Shown here one piece after another: positions 14,036 through 20,602 of a stretch of 20,602 nt of DNA. Within the stretch, counting starts at the first letter, position 1. Each line of letters opens with the position of its first letter. A model generated the notes under the pieces. That model saw only the letters and a program-made list of their open reading frames with translations. It ran no database searches and was not told the DNA's origin. A program made the translations under genes and the position numbers. This DNA comes from a virus. The stretch spans positions 1 to 20,602 of the IMG/VR virus record IMGVR_UViG_3300034418_000993; one strand, 5' to 3'.

Positions 14036-14661
14036 GTTAATTCTCCGTAGTCAGATTTCATAAAGAGGGCGCTACCAGCGTGTTTACCACGCTCTTCTTC
14101 TTTCTTTATCTCATCAAGTGACCGTGTAAACAACTGCTCATATAAAGCAGTCTTTTGGTCATCCATAAGATAAATGCTCGCTTGAGCAAGTGCGCCATAC
14201 AGATATGCGTCGGGATGGCGTGTTAGCATAGTATTGGTCGTGTTGATGTCTGACAAATCAGCAACACCCTCTACATATACAATTTCTGCTGTGTAGCTGC
14301 TATCTGGCGTAGGAGCAAACTTAATTTCTGTGCCAATGATAGTATAGCCACGCGGTTTACCGATTGCTGTAGACGAGTACGTTTCATCCAGCTTGGCTGG
14401 GGTGTAATACTCAAGAACCTCAATCGGATTAGTGTTTAGCTTTACAAGACGAATAGAACGCAAGTCTGTCGGCAAGGATACAAATGCGTCACCAGACGTT
14501 AGCGTAGATGTTGCGCGTTTCTCCTGACCACGCGACTCCAGTAGTCGGCTCATACGTCCCTCAGCTAATGCGATAAACTCAGGAATACGATCCGTTAAGT
14601 CATCACGGGCTAGGAAGTTAGAAATAGCCGTTTTCAGTTCTGAGTAAGTTCCAATAGCCAT
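14032..14661 (-). CDS. Head-to-tail adaptor (SU10-type)
   Basis: The 209-residue product resembles adaptor proteins that form a dodecameric ring under the portal in short-tailed phages such as SU10. Features: an N-terminal helical pair (YSELKTAISNFLARDDLTDR and PEFIALAEGRMSRLLESR), then the strand-turn FVSLPTDLRSIRLVKLNTNP, the PRGYTIIGTEIKFAPTPDSS strands, YTAEIVYVEGVADLSD, and a C-terminal helix (HPDAYLYGALAQASIYLMDD) with a charged extension. The pattern LPTDxRxIRxV followed by PxxYTIIGxxIxFxPxP is a reliable mark of the family. Length is in the usual range. The ATG overlaps the upstream stop by one base (TAATG) with only a weak GGCGG nearby, so coupling is likely. It should bridge the portal and the nozzle encoded three genes later. 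Confidence 0.85.
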   Translation of the reverse strand: MAIGTYSELKTAISNFLARDDLTDRIPEFIALAEGRMSRLLESRGQEKRATSTLTSGDAFVSLPTDLRSIRLVKLNTNPIEVLEYYTPAKLDETYSSTAIGKPRGYTIIGTEIKFAPTPDSSYTAEIVYVEGVADLSDINTTNTMLTRHPDAYLYGALAQASIYLMDDQKTALYEQLFTRSLDEIKKEEERGKHAGSALFMKSDYGELT

Positions 14662-14984
14662 TATACGTTACCGCCGCCTGTTCTAAAGAAACGATTGTCA
14701 TAATCGTTTAGCCAACGCTTCCATGCGTTAGGATTGTCTTTTGGTCGTCCAAATTTCTGAACCAGCTCATGGTACAACCCTGCGGGAATATCGGCAACCT
14801 TTTGTTGATGGCGCTGAGTATTTCCTAAAAGACTACCATTTCTGTATTCGTTTGCTTGCTTTTTGTTCTCCTGCAAAAGCGCATCTACATTCTGTGTTGT
14901 CTCAAAAATAAAGCCACCGTCAGGTTGAAAGTGGCACCAAGTTTCTTTGCCTGTAACAGCATCTTTATGTACTAGCTTCTTCAT
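14661..14984 (-). CDS. Small conserved neck-region protein of unknown function
   Basis: This 107-residue protein has a short strand start (KLVHKDAVTGKETWCHFQPD), a polar helical middle (ENKKQANEYRNGSLLGNTQR) and a recognisable end: VADIPAGLYHELVQKFGRPK then NAWKRWLNDYDNRFFRTGGGNV. The WLND-x-DNRFFRT-x-G ending is shared by small proteins encoded just after the major capsid gene or before the adaptor in many phages. Their function is unknown to me. It has no membrane segment or signal peptide. It is the first gene after the hairpin following the capsid gene, with a good GAGGGAG ribosome site. Its stop and the adaptor start overlap by one base. Confidence 0.75.
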   Translation of the reverse strand: MKKLVHKDAVTGKETWCHFQPDGGFIFETTQNVDALLQENKKQANEYRNGSLLGNTQRHQQKVADIPAGLYHELVQKFGRPKDNPNAWKRWLNDYDNRFFRTGGGNV

Positions 14985-14986
14985 GT

Positions 14987-15002
14987 CTCCCTCACAAGTG
15001 AG
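14987..15002 (-). promoter_or_regulatory. Strong ribosome binding site inside a small palindrome
   Basis: On the minus strand GAGGGAG (14987-14993) precedes the ATG at 14982-14984. It overlaps the 12-base palindrome CTCACTTGTGAG (14991-15002). A stem there would cover part of the ribosome site, so it may tone down translation of the gene after the capsid gene. This is inference from sequence alone. Confidence 0.4.
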
Positions 15003-15005
15003 TTA

Positions 15006-15029
15006 GGGGGTGGTTTCAAGGCCACCCCC
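15006..15029 (-). terminator. GC-rich hairpin after the major capsid gene (partial terminator or mRNA-stabilising stem)
   Basis: An eight-base perfect stem (GGGGGTGG at 15006-15013 with CCACCCCC at 15022-15029) and an eight-base loop lie eight bases after the capsid stop codon. No run of T follows on the minus strand, so it is not a standard rho-independent terminator. A stem here could protect the 3' end of capsid mRNA or cause partial stopping, both ways to make more coat protein than downstream proteins. Confidence 0.6.
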
Positions 15030-15037
15030 CGCATCAA

Positions 15038-15976
15038 TTACGACAGGTCGTAAACTGCGCCGTGTGCTTTCGGTGCAGATACTTTCAGCGTCCACTCAGT
15101 GATAATCTCAAATTTCTGAGAGTCACCAGTTTTCGCCAAATCGTTTACTGCAAAGTTACGGCCAGGCAACGTGCAGACAGAAGCATAGTCGCTGTCAAGC
15201 AGGTATACACGGTCGTCCGAAGCAAAGCGGTCGATTACAACGTCAAGCTGACCAAAGTCAGACAGGTACAACGAAACCGAACCAACGATAGCGGCTTCAC
15301 GAGGAGCCGTGTAGTTGATTTGATTCGTAGCAACTGAACCGCCATTTAGGCCGCTGAAAGTCGCTTTTTTGGAAGGAGATACAACCAGCATGTTAGGCTG
15401 ACCACCGTCCGTGTAAGCAGCTTGCATTGCGTTGTCGATCATGTCCAGAGTCAGGGCACGGTTTGTACCAGCCATGTCAGGAACATCAGTACCGTCACCA
15501 GTAGCGGCAGACGTGCCAGAAGCGTCGTCTACGTTGGTGATCCAAGCCGACAAAGAGCCAGCCTTGCGTGGATCGGAACCGGAACGGGCCGTGTCTGAAT
15601 GGAGGTATTTTTCAATGTCACGACGAAGCTCCAAGCCTTTCAAGACTTTTTGGTATGCGGTTTCACGGTCACGACCAGCTTTGTCAACGGCATCCAATGT
15701 GCCAGAGACTTGCGCGTCTTTTTGTGAAATCTGCATGTAGTTGCCAAAACGAGTAGTTGCAGTCGGAGCGACATAGCTCGCGTCTGCGCCTTCGTTGCGG
15801 TAGTTGGTTGCAGAAGCGGCGGCAAGTTCTTGTACTTGCCATTCTACAAATACACCATTTCCTGTCTCTTTACGGAGAGCAGAGAAGATGGGGGTTTCAT
15901 CAGGGTCAATGCGAGTAATTACATCAGCAAGATCTTCGCGTTCACCTACTGCTGTGGAAGTGCTATGGATAGCCAT
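15038..15976 (-). CDS. Major capsid protein (SU10/DUF5309 type, HK97 fold)
   Basis: This 312-residue coat protein shows the family signature at the start: STAVGEREDLADVITRIDPD, then ETPIFSALRKETGNGVFVEWQ, and LAAASATNYRNEGADASYVA. The central part has the long helix with RDRETAYQKVLKGLELRRDI and EKYLHSD (the spine-helix position in HK97-like folds) and a variable loop SGTSAATGDGTDVPD. The C-terminal P- and A-domain strands include PNMLVVSPSKKATFSGLNGG, SVSLYLSDFGQLDVVIDRFA, VYLLDSDYASVC and SQKFEIITEWTLKVSAPKAH. Relatives form the shell of SU10-like podoviruses and of other phages. No N-terminal delta domain is fused, in line with a separate scaffold gene just upstream. The ATG follows the scaffold stop by one base, with AAGGA upstream inside the last scaffold codons. 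A GC hairpin follows the gene. Confidence 0.92.
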   Translation of the reverse strand: MAIHSTSTAVGEREDLADVITRIDPDETPIFSALRKETGNGVFVEWQVQELAAASATNYRNEGADASYVAPTATTRFGNYMQISQKDAQVSGTLDAVDKAGRDRETAYQKVLKGLELRRDIEKYLHSDTARSGSDPRKAGSLSAWITNVDDASGTSAATGDGTDVPDMAGTNRALTLDMIDNAMQAAYTDGGQPNMLVVSPSKKATFSGLNGGSVATNQINYTAPREAAIVGSVSLYLSDFGQLDVVIDRFASDDRVYLLDSDYASVCTLPGRNFAVNDLAKTGDSQKFEIITEWTLKVSAPKAHGAVYDLS

Positions 15977-15977
15977 G

Positions 15978-17039
15978 TTACTTCATCCTTTCTAATAAAT
16001 AATCAACGGCGGCATCTTTCGAGCCAGTTTTTGCTAGGCGATCAAAAGCCTGTTTCTTGCGACCAGATGCTATTTGCTTTTTAGAGGCAGGAGTACCAGC
16101 TTTAACTGTCTTCGGTGCTTTCTTTACTTTCTTCTGAGCTTCAGGCCGTTTAGCCATTAACTCATCGTAAAGGTAAGCCTTACGTAAGGCTTCAATGGCG
16201 CGACTGTCACTAGCTACCGCAAGTTCTTGCTCGGTGTAACCAAGCCGCTGTGCATAACTAATCACAGCCTGTTTTTCGCGGGTCGCAACTTCTTCGTTAC
16301 GCCATTCAGGAATACGCTCCAACAACCGATTTTGTTCCTCAGCAAGTTTTTGCTTGTGAGCTTGCATCATCTGCTGTTGTTGCTCTTGCTGTGTACGAAT
16401 ACGTTCTTGCTGTACCTTTGCAAGTTGATCCTTGCGTTCGCGGTAAGCGTCACGTTGACGTGTCCACTCAAGAGGGTCTTCCTGATAGAGCTTTTCCCAA
16501 TATTCTTGGGTTGGCTCTTGCACCTGAGTAAGCTGGGCTTCTATCATCTGCAAAGCCTGAGCGTACTGCTCGCGTTGTTGAGCTAATGCCTCTGCTTCCG
16601 CTTCTGCTTGCTTCCGTGTTTGGGAGGCTTCTTGCATACGCTTCTGCGCGGCTTGCTCTAGTTGATATGATTTGACAAGTTCCTCAGCGGTTACTTTTTT
16701 CTCTTCACCATCAACTTTAACGGTATAAACGTCATCTTCGACGACTTCGATTTCATCTTCTTCGACGATTTCAATTTCGTCTTCCTCAACGTCATACTCT
16801 TCATCATCTTCCTCTTCCTCTTCAGATTCGGATGGCTCTTCAGCGTCCTCTTCTTCCGGTTCGTATTCAGATGTTGCCTTTTCCGTCTCTACCTCTTCGG
16901 CTTCGACTTCTTTGGCTACAGGCTCTTGAGTATCTTCGCTTGCCTCTTTGGGGGCGTTGATATTCAAGAGAAGGTCAATCGCTTGACCTTTGCTTAAAGC
17001 GTCTCCAGATCCAAGGAGGGTACTGGTTTCATCGCTCAT
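15978..17039 (-). CDS. Capsid scaffolding protein
   Basis: The 353-residue product has the usual three-part scaffold layout. An extremely acidic stretch lies at about residues 33-104, with long Glu/Asp runs and the near-repeat DEIEIV then DEIEVV. A short ordered segment follows, YTVKVDGEEKKVTAEELVKS (105-124), seen in many phage scaffolds. Then comes a long Gln/Glu/Lys coiled coil (about 130-245), a compact helical part (YAQRLGYTEQELAVASDSRA) and a very basic end (about 297-330, KKVKKAPKTVKAGTPASKKQ) that probably binds the coat. Scaffolds direct shell assembly and leave or are degraded afterwards. No protease motif is visible, so removal must be by exit or by a protease not encoded here. GAGGAG lies ten bases before the ATG. 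Confidence 0.86.
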   Translation of the reverse strand: MSDETSTLLGSGDALSKGQAIDLLLNINAPKEASEDTQEPVAKEVEAEEVETEKATSEYEPEEEDAEEPSESEEEEEDDEEYDVEEDEIEIVEEDEIEVVEDDVYTVKVDGEEKKVTAEELVKSYQLEQAAQKRMQEASQTRKQAEAEAEALAQQREQYAQALQMIEAQLTQVQEPTQEYWEKLYQEDPLEWTRQRDAYRERKDQLAKVQQERIRTQQEQQQQMMQAHKQKLAEEQNRLLERIPEWRNEEVATREKQAVISYAQRLGYTEQELAVASDSRAIEALRKAYLYDELMAKRPEAQKKVKKAPKTVKAGTPASKKQIASGRKKQAFDRLAKTGSKDAAVDYLLERMK

Positions 17040-17053
17040 AATAATCTATCTCC

Positions 17054-17302
17054 TCATTTAAGTTGTGCTTTTGCTAGGTTGCCAGTATTGACAACCTCCT
17101 CCAGATGGCCTTGTACCGCTTTTAGGTTTTGGTACATCTGAAAGAGCTTTTCCCTGTCATCTTGAGCTTTGACAGGAGAATTTTTCCATGCGTCCAAATA
17201 CTTTTCCTCTAGCATTTCGAACGCTTCTTGAAGCATTGGATTGCGTAATAAGGCTTCTGCCTTGGCTCCGCGATCCTGCTCCTCTAACCGTTTTCCATCC
17301 AT
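17054..17302 (-). CDS. Small helical protein between unknown 704-residue gene and scaffold
   Basis: This is an 82-residue, all-helical, charged protein: GKRLEEQDRGAKAEALLRNP, then MLQEAFEMLEEKYLDAWKNS and a tail helix with AVQGHLEEVVNTGNLAKAQL. I recall similar small proteins in phage head modules, often next to portal or scaffold genes. They carry the pattern LL-x-NPxLxEAFxxLxExxLxxWKNSP and have no known function. An assembly helper or minor head protein is plausible. I choose the ATG at 17300-17302 because AGGAG (17309-17313) lies six bases upstream; the ATG two codons earlier touches that ribosome site directly and is unlikely to be used. The stop is 14 bases before the scaffold start. 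Confidence 0.75.
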   Translation of the reverse strand: MDGKRLEEQDRGAKAEALLRNPMLQEAFEMLEEKYLDAWKNSPVKAQDDREKLFQMYQNLKAVQGHLEEVVNTGNLAKAQLK

Positions 17303-17308
17303 CTCCAT

Positions 17309-17362
17309 CTCCTACTGTTGCAAAAATACCACACTATACGTTTTTCGCAAGCATTTATCCAC
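17309..17362 (-). promoter_or_regulatory. Spacer with possible extended -10 promoter and AT-rich inverted repeat
   Basis: This is the longest gap in the window, 60 bases counting to the chosen start of the next gene. On the minus strand TTGCGA (17345-17350) and TATTTT (17323-17328) are 16 bases apart, with TGG just before the second box, like an extended -10 element. The same stretch forms a stem with one bulge (17341-17350 with 17318-17326). The expected transcript would start about 14 bases before the ATG. It lies ahead of the scaffold and capsid genes, where an extra promoter would make sense, but the match is weak. Confidence 0.25.
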
Positions 17363-19477
17363 TTAACGCCTAATCCGTATTCCCCCTAATGAAGAAAAGT
17401 CTGGTAGTTTTAAGTTAGACAAATCTATTGGCTGTATATTTAAATTTGGAATAACAACTGGAGCTGGTTTTGGCTGTGTATTCGTCACAGTGTTGCCTGT
17501 TTTGTCTACTCCTAATAGCTCAGGTTTTGCCATTTTTGAAAAATCTAATTTCTTCAGCCCTTCAGCTATAGCCGCTTGATCTATTTTTAGATTGGAAAAA
17601 TCAAGGTTACCAAGGCTTTCCGAAAGAGCTTGATGGAACGGATCATTTTTTATTGCATTTTCTAGTTTCTTTTTCTCAGCTTCTCTGATCTGGGAAACAG
17701 TTGTAAATGGCAGTGTCTGCTCATTGTGACGACCTTTAGAGTATTCACGCGCATCACTAAACAGTCCGCCCCAATCAATATTGTTCGGAGTGCTTTCTGT
17801 CGGAATCAAAGCACCCTTCTCAATCATGTCGATAACAATATCATTAGCACCGCGATTAACATTGCCATTGTTAATGTCAATCGTCTGGTCAATGCCTTTA
17901 AGTTTTGACTGATCTACCTTAAAGCCAAGATTATCTGTCAACTCGTTTAACACTAAGTTGGTTGTATGCAACTCAGGCATCGTGTATACCCAGCCCTTGT
18001 TTTTGCTTGCTTCATCTACAAAGGCAAAGTCATCGCCCTTATAGCCAAGCTCTGCTCTACCAAACGTAGAGCCGCCACCTCCAAATGCACGACCTACAAT
18101 CGGCAGGCCCTGCAACACATCTTTGACGCTAAGATCTTCAGAAAGAATTTGCTCAAGTCCAATCCCTATTCCAATAGGCCCAAGCACTGGTGCTACTGTT
18201 CCAGCGATGGAGCCAATAGAAGCGGCTGTGCTTCCTGCGGCGGCACCCTTAGTCGCCATTAATGCGGCAGTTGTAGCGGCGTTAGCAACAGCAACGGCTT
18301 CGCCAGCAGAATCGATACCACCCTCAGCCGCCTTAAGACCACCAAGAATAGTGCCAACATTAGCCATTTGACCAGCGCCAGGTAAACCTTTTGATAAAGT
18401 TCCTGGGACTTTGTTCATAACAAGGTGATCTAACCCTCCATAGGCTTGAGCAATGTTGGCCGCTGTTGGATCTTCAAGTGCCTTGCCAATAGCAAGCCCA
18501 GCACTAGCGTCTGCAACGCCGCCAACAATCTCACCCGGTAAGCTGATCTGCAAGTCTTGTGGCAGAATTGTGTTTAACTCTCCAACAGCATCTACAGCTT
18601 TGTAAAGATTGTCTGGGTTAGGATTGTTTGCAAAGTTTTCAATACTACCGTAAGCGTCAAATGCTTTTTTGCCAGAAGGCAACACAGTCTCTTGGAATGT
18701 GTTTAGCCATTGTGGCTTGTCAAACTTTTCATCAAGTTTAGCCAAAAATTCTTTTGTTTTATTTTCCATGGTACGCAGACCTTCGTCGCGTACAAATTGT
18801 TTTTGTGCGGTGTATGCTTTATCTATGTCAGCTTTAAGCTCTGATTCCTGCCAACCTTTAACAAGCGGATCAACAAAAGTTTTCTTTGCTGGCTGTGTTA
18901 CTTTTTCCTCAAACTTTTCGCCTAAACTTTCTTCTTTTTTCTTAACTTCACCAGAGAAAGGATCGGTGACCAAGTTAAATAGATCTTCCGCGTATGGATA
19001 GACAGCGGCTAACGCACCAGCGCCAGCAATAGCTTGAGCAGGGTTAAATTTATCCTTCTGCACCTCAAACCCAGGAATTTGAGCTGGGATAAATCCGCCA
19101 GCGCGATACATATTTCCAAACATACTAGGATCAAAAGCAAAGCTCTCTTGGAATTTCTGCTCTAGTGGAGCGTACTCTTGACCGTAGTCTTTAGAAAAAA
19201 GAGATTGAATATTGGCAACATCAGGAGCCATGCCTAACAAACCTTGGCTCATTGCAAAGCGACCAGATGGTGTCTGCTCATAACCCTTCATAAACTCTGG
19301 CAGGTTAGTTGCTGAATACGAACTGCCTGACTGAAATCCAGGAACATAACCAATCTGCGAGCCAGGCACCTGAGAAGTAGAAAGACCACCCATAAGCGTG
19401 TTCGGAGCTAACGGCGCTGGAACATTCAGCAATGTCGCCGTATCAATTTGATCCGATGTAAGTGGCCCAACTGCCAT
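17363..19477 (-). CDS. Large unrecognised protein between portal and scaffold (possible virion protein)
   Basis: I do not recognise this 704-residue protein. Visible parts: a Gly/Ser/Pro-rich N-terminus (to about 80) without signal peptide; a short hydrophobic helix at about 148-161 (AIAGAGALAAVYPY); a charged helical part (about 180-260, many Lys and Glu); a Gly/Ala-rich hydrophobic region (about 312-445, with ANAATTAALMATKGAAAGST and APVLGPIGIGIGLEQIL); a mixed region with Asn-rich IDINNGNVNRGAND; and a C-terminal part with recurring DFSNLK, DFSKM, DLSNLK, DFSSL elements ending in IRIRR. The Gly/Ala hydrophobic stretch recalls the 1019-residue ejection protein, so an internal head or ejection protein is the best guess. 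It starts two bases after the portal stop, with only GAG seven bases upstream. No nuclease, protease or lysin motif is seen. Confidence 0.65.
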   Translation of the reverse strand: MAVGPLTSDQIDTATLLNVPAPLAPNTLMGGLSTSQVPGSQIGYVPGFQSGSSYSATNLPEFMKGYEQTPSGRFAMSQGLLGMAPDVANIQSLFSKDYGQEYAPLEQKFQESFAFDPSMFGNMYRAGGFIPAQIPGFEVQKDKFNPAQAIAGAGALAAVYPYAEDLFNLVTDPFSGEVKKKEESLGEKFEEKVTQPAKKTFVDPLVKGWQESELKADIDKAYTAQKQFVRDEGLRTMENKTKEFLAKLDEKFDKPQWLNTFQETVLPSGKKAFDAYGSIENFANNPNPDNLYKAVDAVGELNTILPQDLQISLPGEIVGGVADASAGLAIGKALEDPTAANIAQAYGGLDHLVMNKVPGTLSKGLPGAGQMANVGTILGGLKAAEGGIDSAGEAVAVANAATTAALMATKGAAAGSTAASIGSIAGTVAPVLGPIGIGIGLEQILSEDLSVKDVLQGLPIVGRAFGGGGSTFGRAELGYKGDDFAFVDEASKNKGWVYTMPELHTTNLVLNELTDNLGFKVDQSKLKGIDQTIDINNGNVNRGANDIVIDMIEKGALIPTESTPNNIDWGGLFSDAREYSKGRHNEQTLPFTTVSQIREAEKKKLENAIKNDPFHQALSESLGNLDFSNLKIDQAAIAEGLKKLDFSKMAKPELLGVDKTGNTVTNTQPKPAPVVIPNLNIQPIDLSNLKLPDFSSLGGIRIRR

Positions 19478-19479
19478 GC

Positions 19480-20602
19480 TTATACTCGCGGCAGGTTAGT
19501 CGATGTCTGCACTCCAGAGGCAAGCTGTTGCATCCGAAGCTGACGCTCAAACTCAAGCTCTTGCTGACGCAACTGTAACTCAGCCGCCATCTGCTCACGC
19601 TTGAAGGCAAACTCCATTTGCATTTTCTCTTTCTGCAACTGTAAGTCTTGTTGTGCTTTGGCCTGTTGCATTTGCATCTCTGCTTGCATTTTTTGCATCT
19701 CAATAGCAATGCGTGGATCTTGCTGTGGCTGTTGGGCCTGTTGCGGAGGAGCGTTGCGTGGGTCAGCAAAAAACTCTGTTGGATTTTTGAAGCCAGACAA
19801 TTCAGCAATCTTGGCAAGTGTGTTGCGATACTCAAGCGGCGTAACAATCGGGTTGTTCATACCCATGCTACCCATAATCTGCTCTTGCTTGGCCGCAATC
19901 TGATACAGCGTTGCAAGTTGCTGGTCTGTTTGACCAGTGCCCAAGCCAACATTGATCTGCACATCATATTGGTTTTGCCACTCACGCGGATCCATCGGCA
20001 CAAACTGATTACGCAGGCGAACAATCTGTGGCTTGTTTTGATACTTCGTAACCATCTGTAAGATGCCACGGAACAAGTCACGCACACCTGTCTCAGCAAA
20101 CACACGGGCAATCATTTCAATCTTGCCTTGCGATGCGGCTTGCATAGCGGCAACAGCCGTAGCTGTGGTTGACTGCAACGCATCTGCATCCAGACCCATT
20201 GACTGACGGCTCATGCCAGTGCGCTGTTCTTTGATGCGATCCATATACTCAAGTGCAGGGAACACAGCGCCAGATACTTCTGGAACCTGCAAGGGCTGAA
20301 CCATACCTGGCGCACGAGTACGCACAATACCGCCTGGACGGTTGGTCAGCAGGTCGTCAAGATTAACCTGACCCTCAACAGCAACCACCCGAGCGTTGTT
20401 TGTGTTGTAGATGTTGTCTAGCAACTGACGCATCAGAGTTGACTTAATCAACTGCACGTCCATCACAAGCTCGGCAACAGAACGCCCAATAGCGCGGTGT
20501 GGCATCAAGATCGGAGAAAGAATAGCAAAAGGAACGTGGTCGTATTCTTCGTTCTCTAAGATATGATAGCTGCTACCGATGCTAACAACGCGACGCAACT
20601 CA
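19480..20602 (-). CDS. Portal protein, C-terminal part (cut by window edge)
   Basis: At least 373 residues of the portal lie in the window; the frame stays open to the right edge, so the N-terminus is outside. A TTG near the edge is an internal Leu codon. The family, common in podovirus-like phages, is clear from SVAELVMDVQLIKSTLMRQL, then NTNNARVVAVEGQVNLDDLL, NRPGGIVRTRAPGMVQPL, RTGMSRQSMGLDADALQSTT and IARVFAETGVRDLFRGILQM, followed by RLRNQFVPMDPREW and VGLGTGQTDQQLATLYQIAA. These cover the wing-to-stem-to-crown part of the ring through which DNA enters and leaves. The last 90 or so residues are a Gln/Met/Glu-rich coiled coil (QMQQAKAQQDLQLQKEKMQM), suiting a barrel-like helical extension into the head. 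The terminase genes are expected to the right of the window. Confidence 0.9.
   Translation of the reverse strand, partial: ELRRVVSIGSSYHILENEEYDHVPFAILSPILMPHRAIGRSVAELVMDVQLIKSTLMRQLLDNIYNTNNARVVAVEGQVNLDDLLTNRPGGIVRTRAPGMVQPLQVPEVSGAVFPALEYMDRIKEQRTGMSRQSMGLDADALQSTTATAVAAMQAASQGKIEMIARVFAETGVRDLFRGILQMVTKYQNKPQIVRLRNQFVPMDPREWQNQYDVQINVGLGTGQTDQQLATLYQIAAKQEQIMGSMGMNNPIVTPLEYRNTLAKIAELSGFKNPTEFFADPRNAPPQQAQQPQQDPRIAIEMQKMQAEMQMQQAKAQQDLQLQKEKMQMEFAFKREQMAAELQLRQQELEFERQLRMQQLASGVQTSTNLPRV

Noticed and set aside
15006-15029. Standard rho-independent terminator
   Set aside because: The stem is strong but no T run follows on the transcribed strand, and tightly packed genes continue beyond it, so complete termination is unlikely.
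19443-19847. A 134-codon minus-strand frame overlapping the portal gene
   Set aside because: It is out of frame with the well-supported portal and gives a Cys/Arg/Ser-rich product typical of a shifted reading of Gln-rich codons.
20596-20598. TTG near the right edge as the start of the portal gene
   Set aside because: The frame continues without a stop to the edge, and the following residues are mid-family portal sequence, so the Leu codon is internal.
1-20602. Defence system, integrase, transposase, tRNA or metabolic gene
   Set aside because: I read both strands for such genes and found none. All supported frames fit phage assembly, adhesion, membrane or nuclease roles.

Overview
This window is a contiguous stretch of the structural (late) gene module of a tailed, most likely short-tailed (podovirus-type), double-stranded DNA bacteriophage. 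Every supported gene lies on the minus strand, so the module reads from the right edge of the window to the left. Gaps between genes are nearly absent: stop and start codons overlap as TAATG or ATGA, or sit a few bases apart, and many ribosome binding sites lie inside the last codons of the preceding gene. The fibre and neck protein families resemble those of phages from marine bacteria (alphaproteobacterial or cyanobacterial hosts). That host guess is inference from protein flavour; nothing in the window fixes it.

Layout in transcription order. (1) Head module, 20602 to 14661: the C-terminal part of the portal protein (cut by the window edge), an unrecognised 704-residue protein, a small helical protein, an acidic and coiled-coil scaffolding protein, the major capsid protein of the SU10/DUF5309 HK97-fold type, a strong GC hairpin, and a small conserved neck-region protein. 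(2) Connector and tail tube, 14661 to 10493: an SU10-type adaptor, a small beta-rich virion protein, a protein built of ten exact 20-residue repeats, a P22 gp10-like stabilisation/nozzle protein, and a virion protein with an N-terminal module common in phage fibres and a beta-rich C-terminal part. (3) Presumed ejection cargo, 10441 to 5674: three proteins ending in a 1019-residue internal virion protein. (4) Adhesion module, 5669 to 1062: two small beta-rich proteins, two paralogous fibres with self-cleaving S74 chaperone tails, and a jelly-roll-like fibre. (5) Tail end of the module, 1060 to 1: a small conserved protein, two single-membrane-segment proteins that are lysis candidates, and the start of a PD-(D/E)XK nuclease that runs off the left edge.

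The genes form one assembly line: scaffold and coat build the procapsid on the portal, the adaptor and nozzle close the neck, ejection proteins are loaded, fibres are attached, and lysis proteins presumably follow. I see no defence system, integrase, transposon, CRISPR array, tRNA or metabolic gene. No stretch over about 60 bases lacks a gene. The least ordinary items are the 20-residue repeat protein with its 10-residue tryptophan repeat, the paired S74 fibres of which one has lost its terminal coiled coil, the 704-residue unknown between portal and scaffold, and the edge nuclease.
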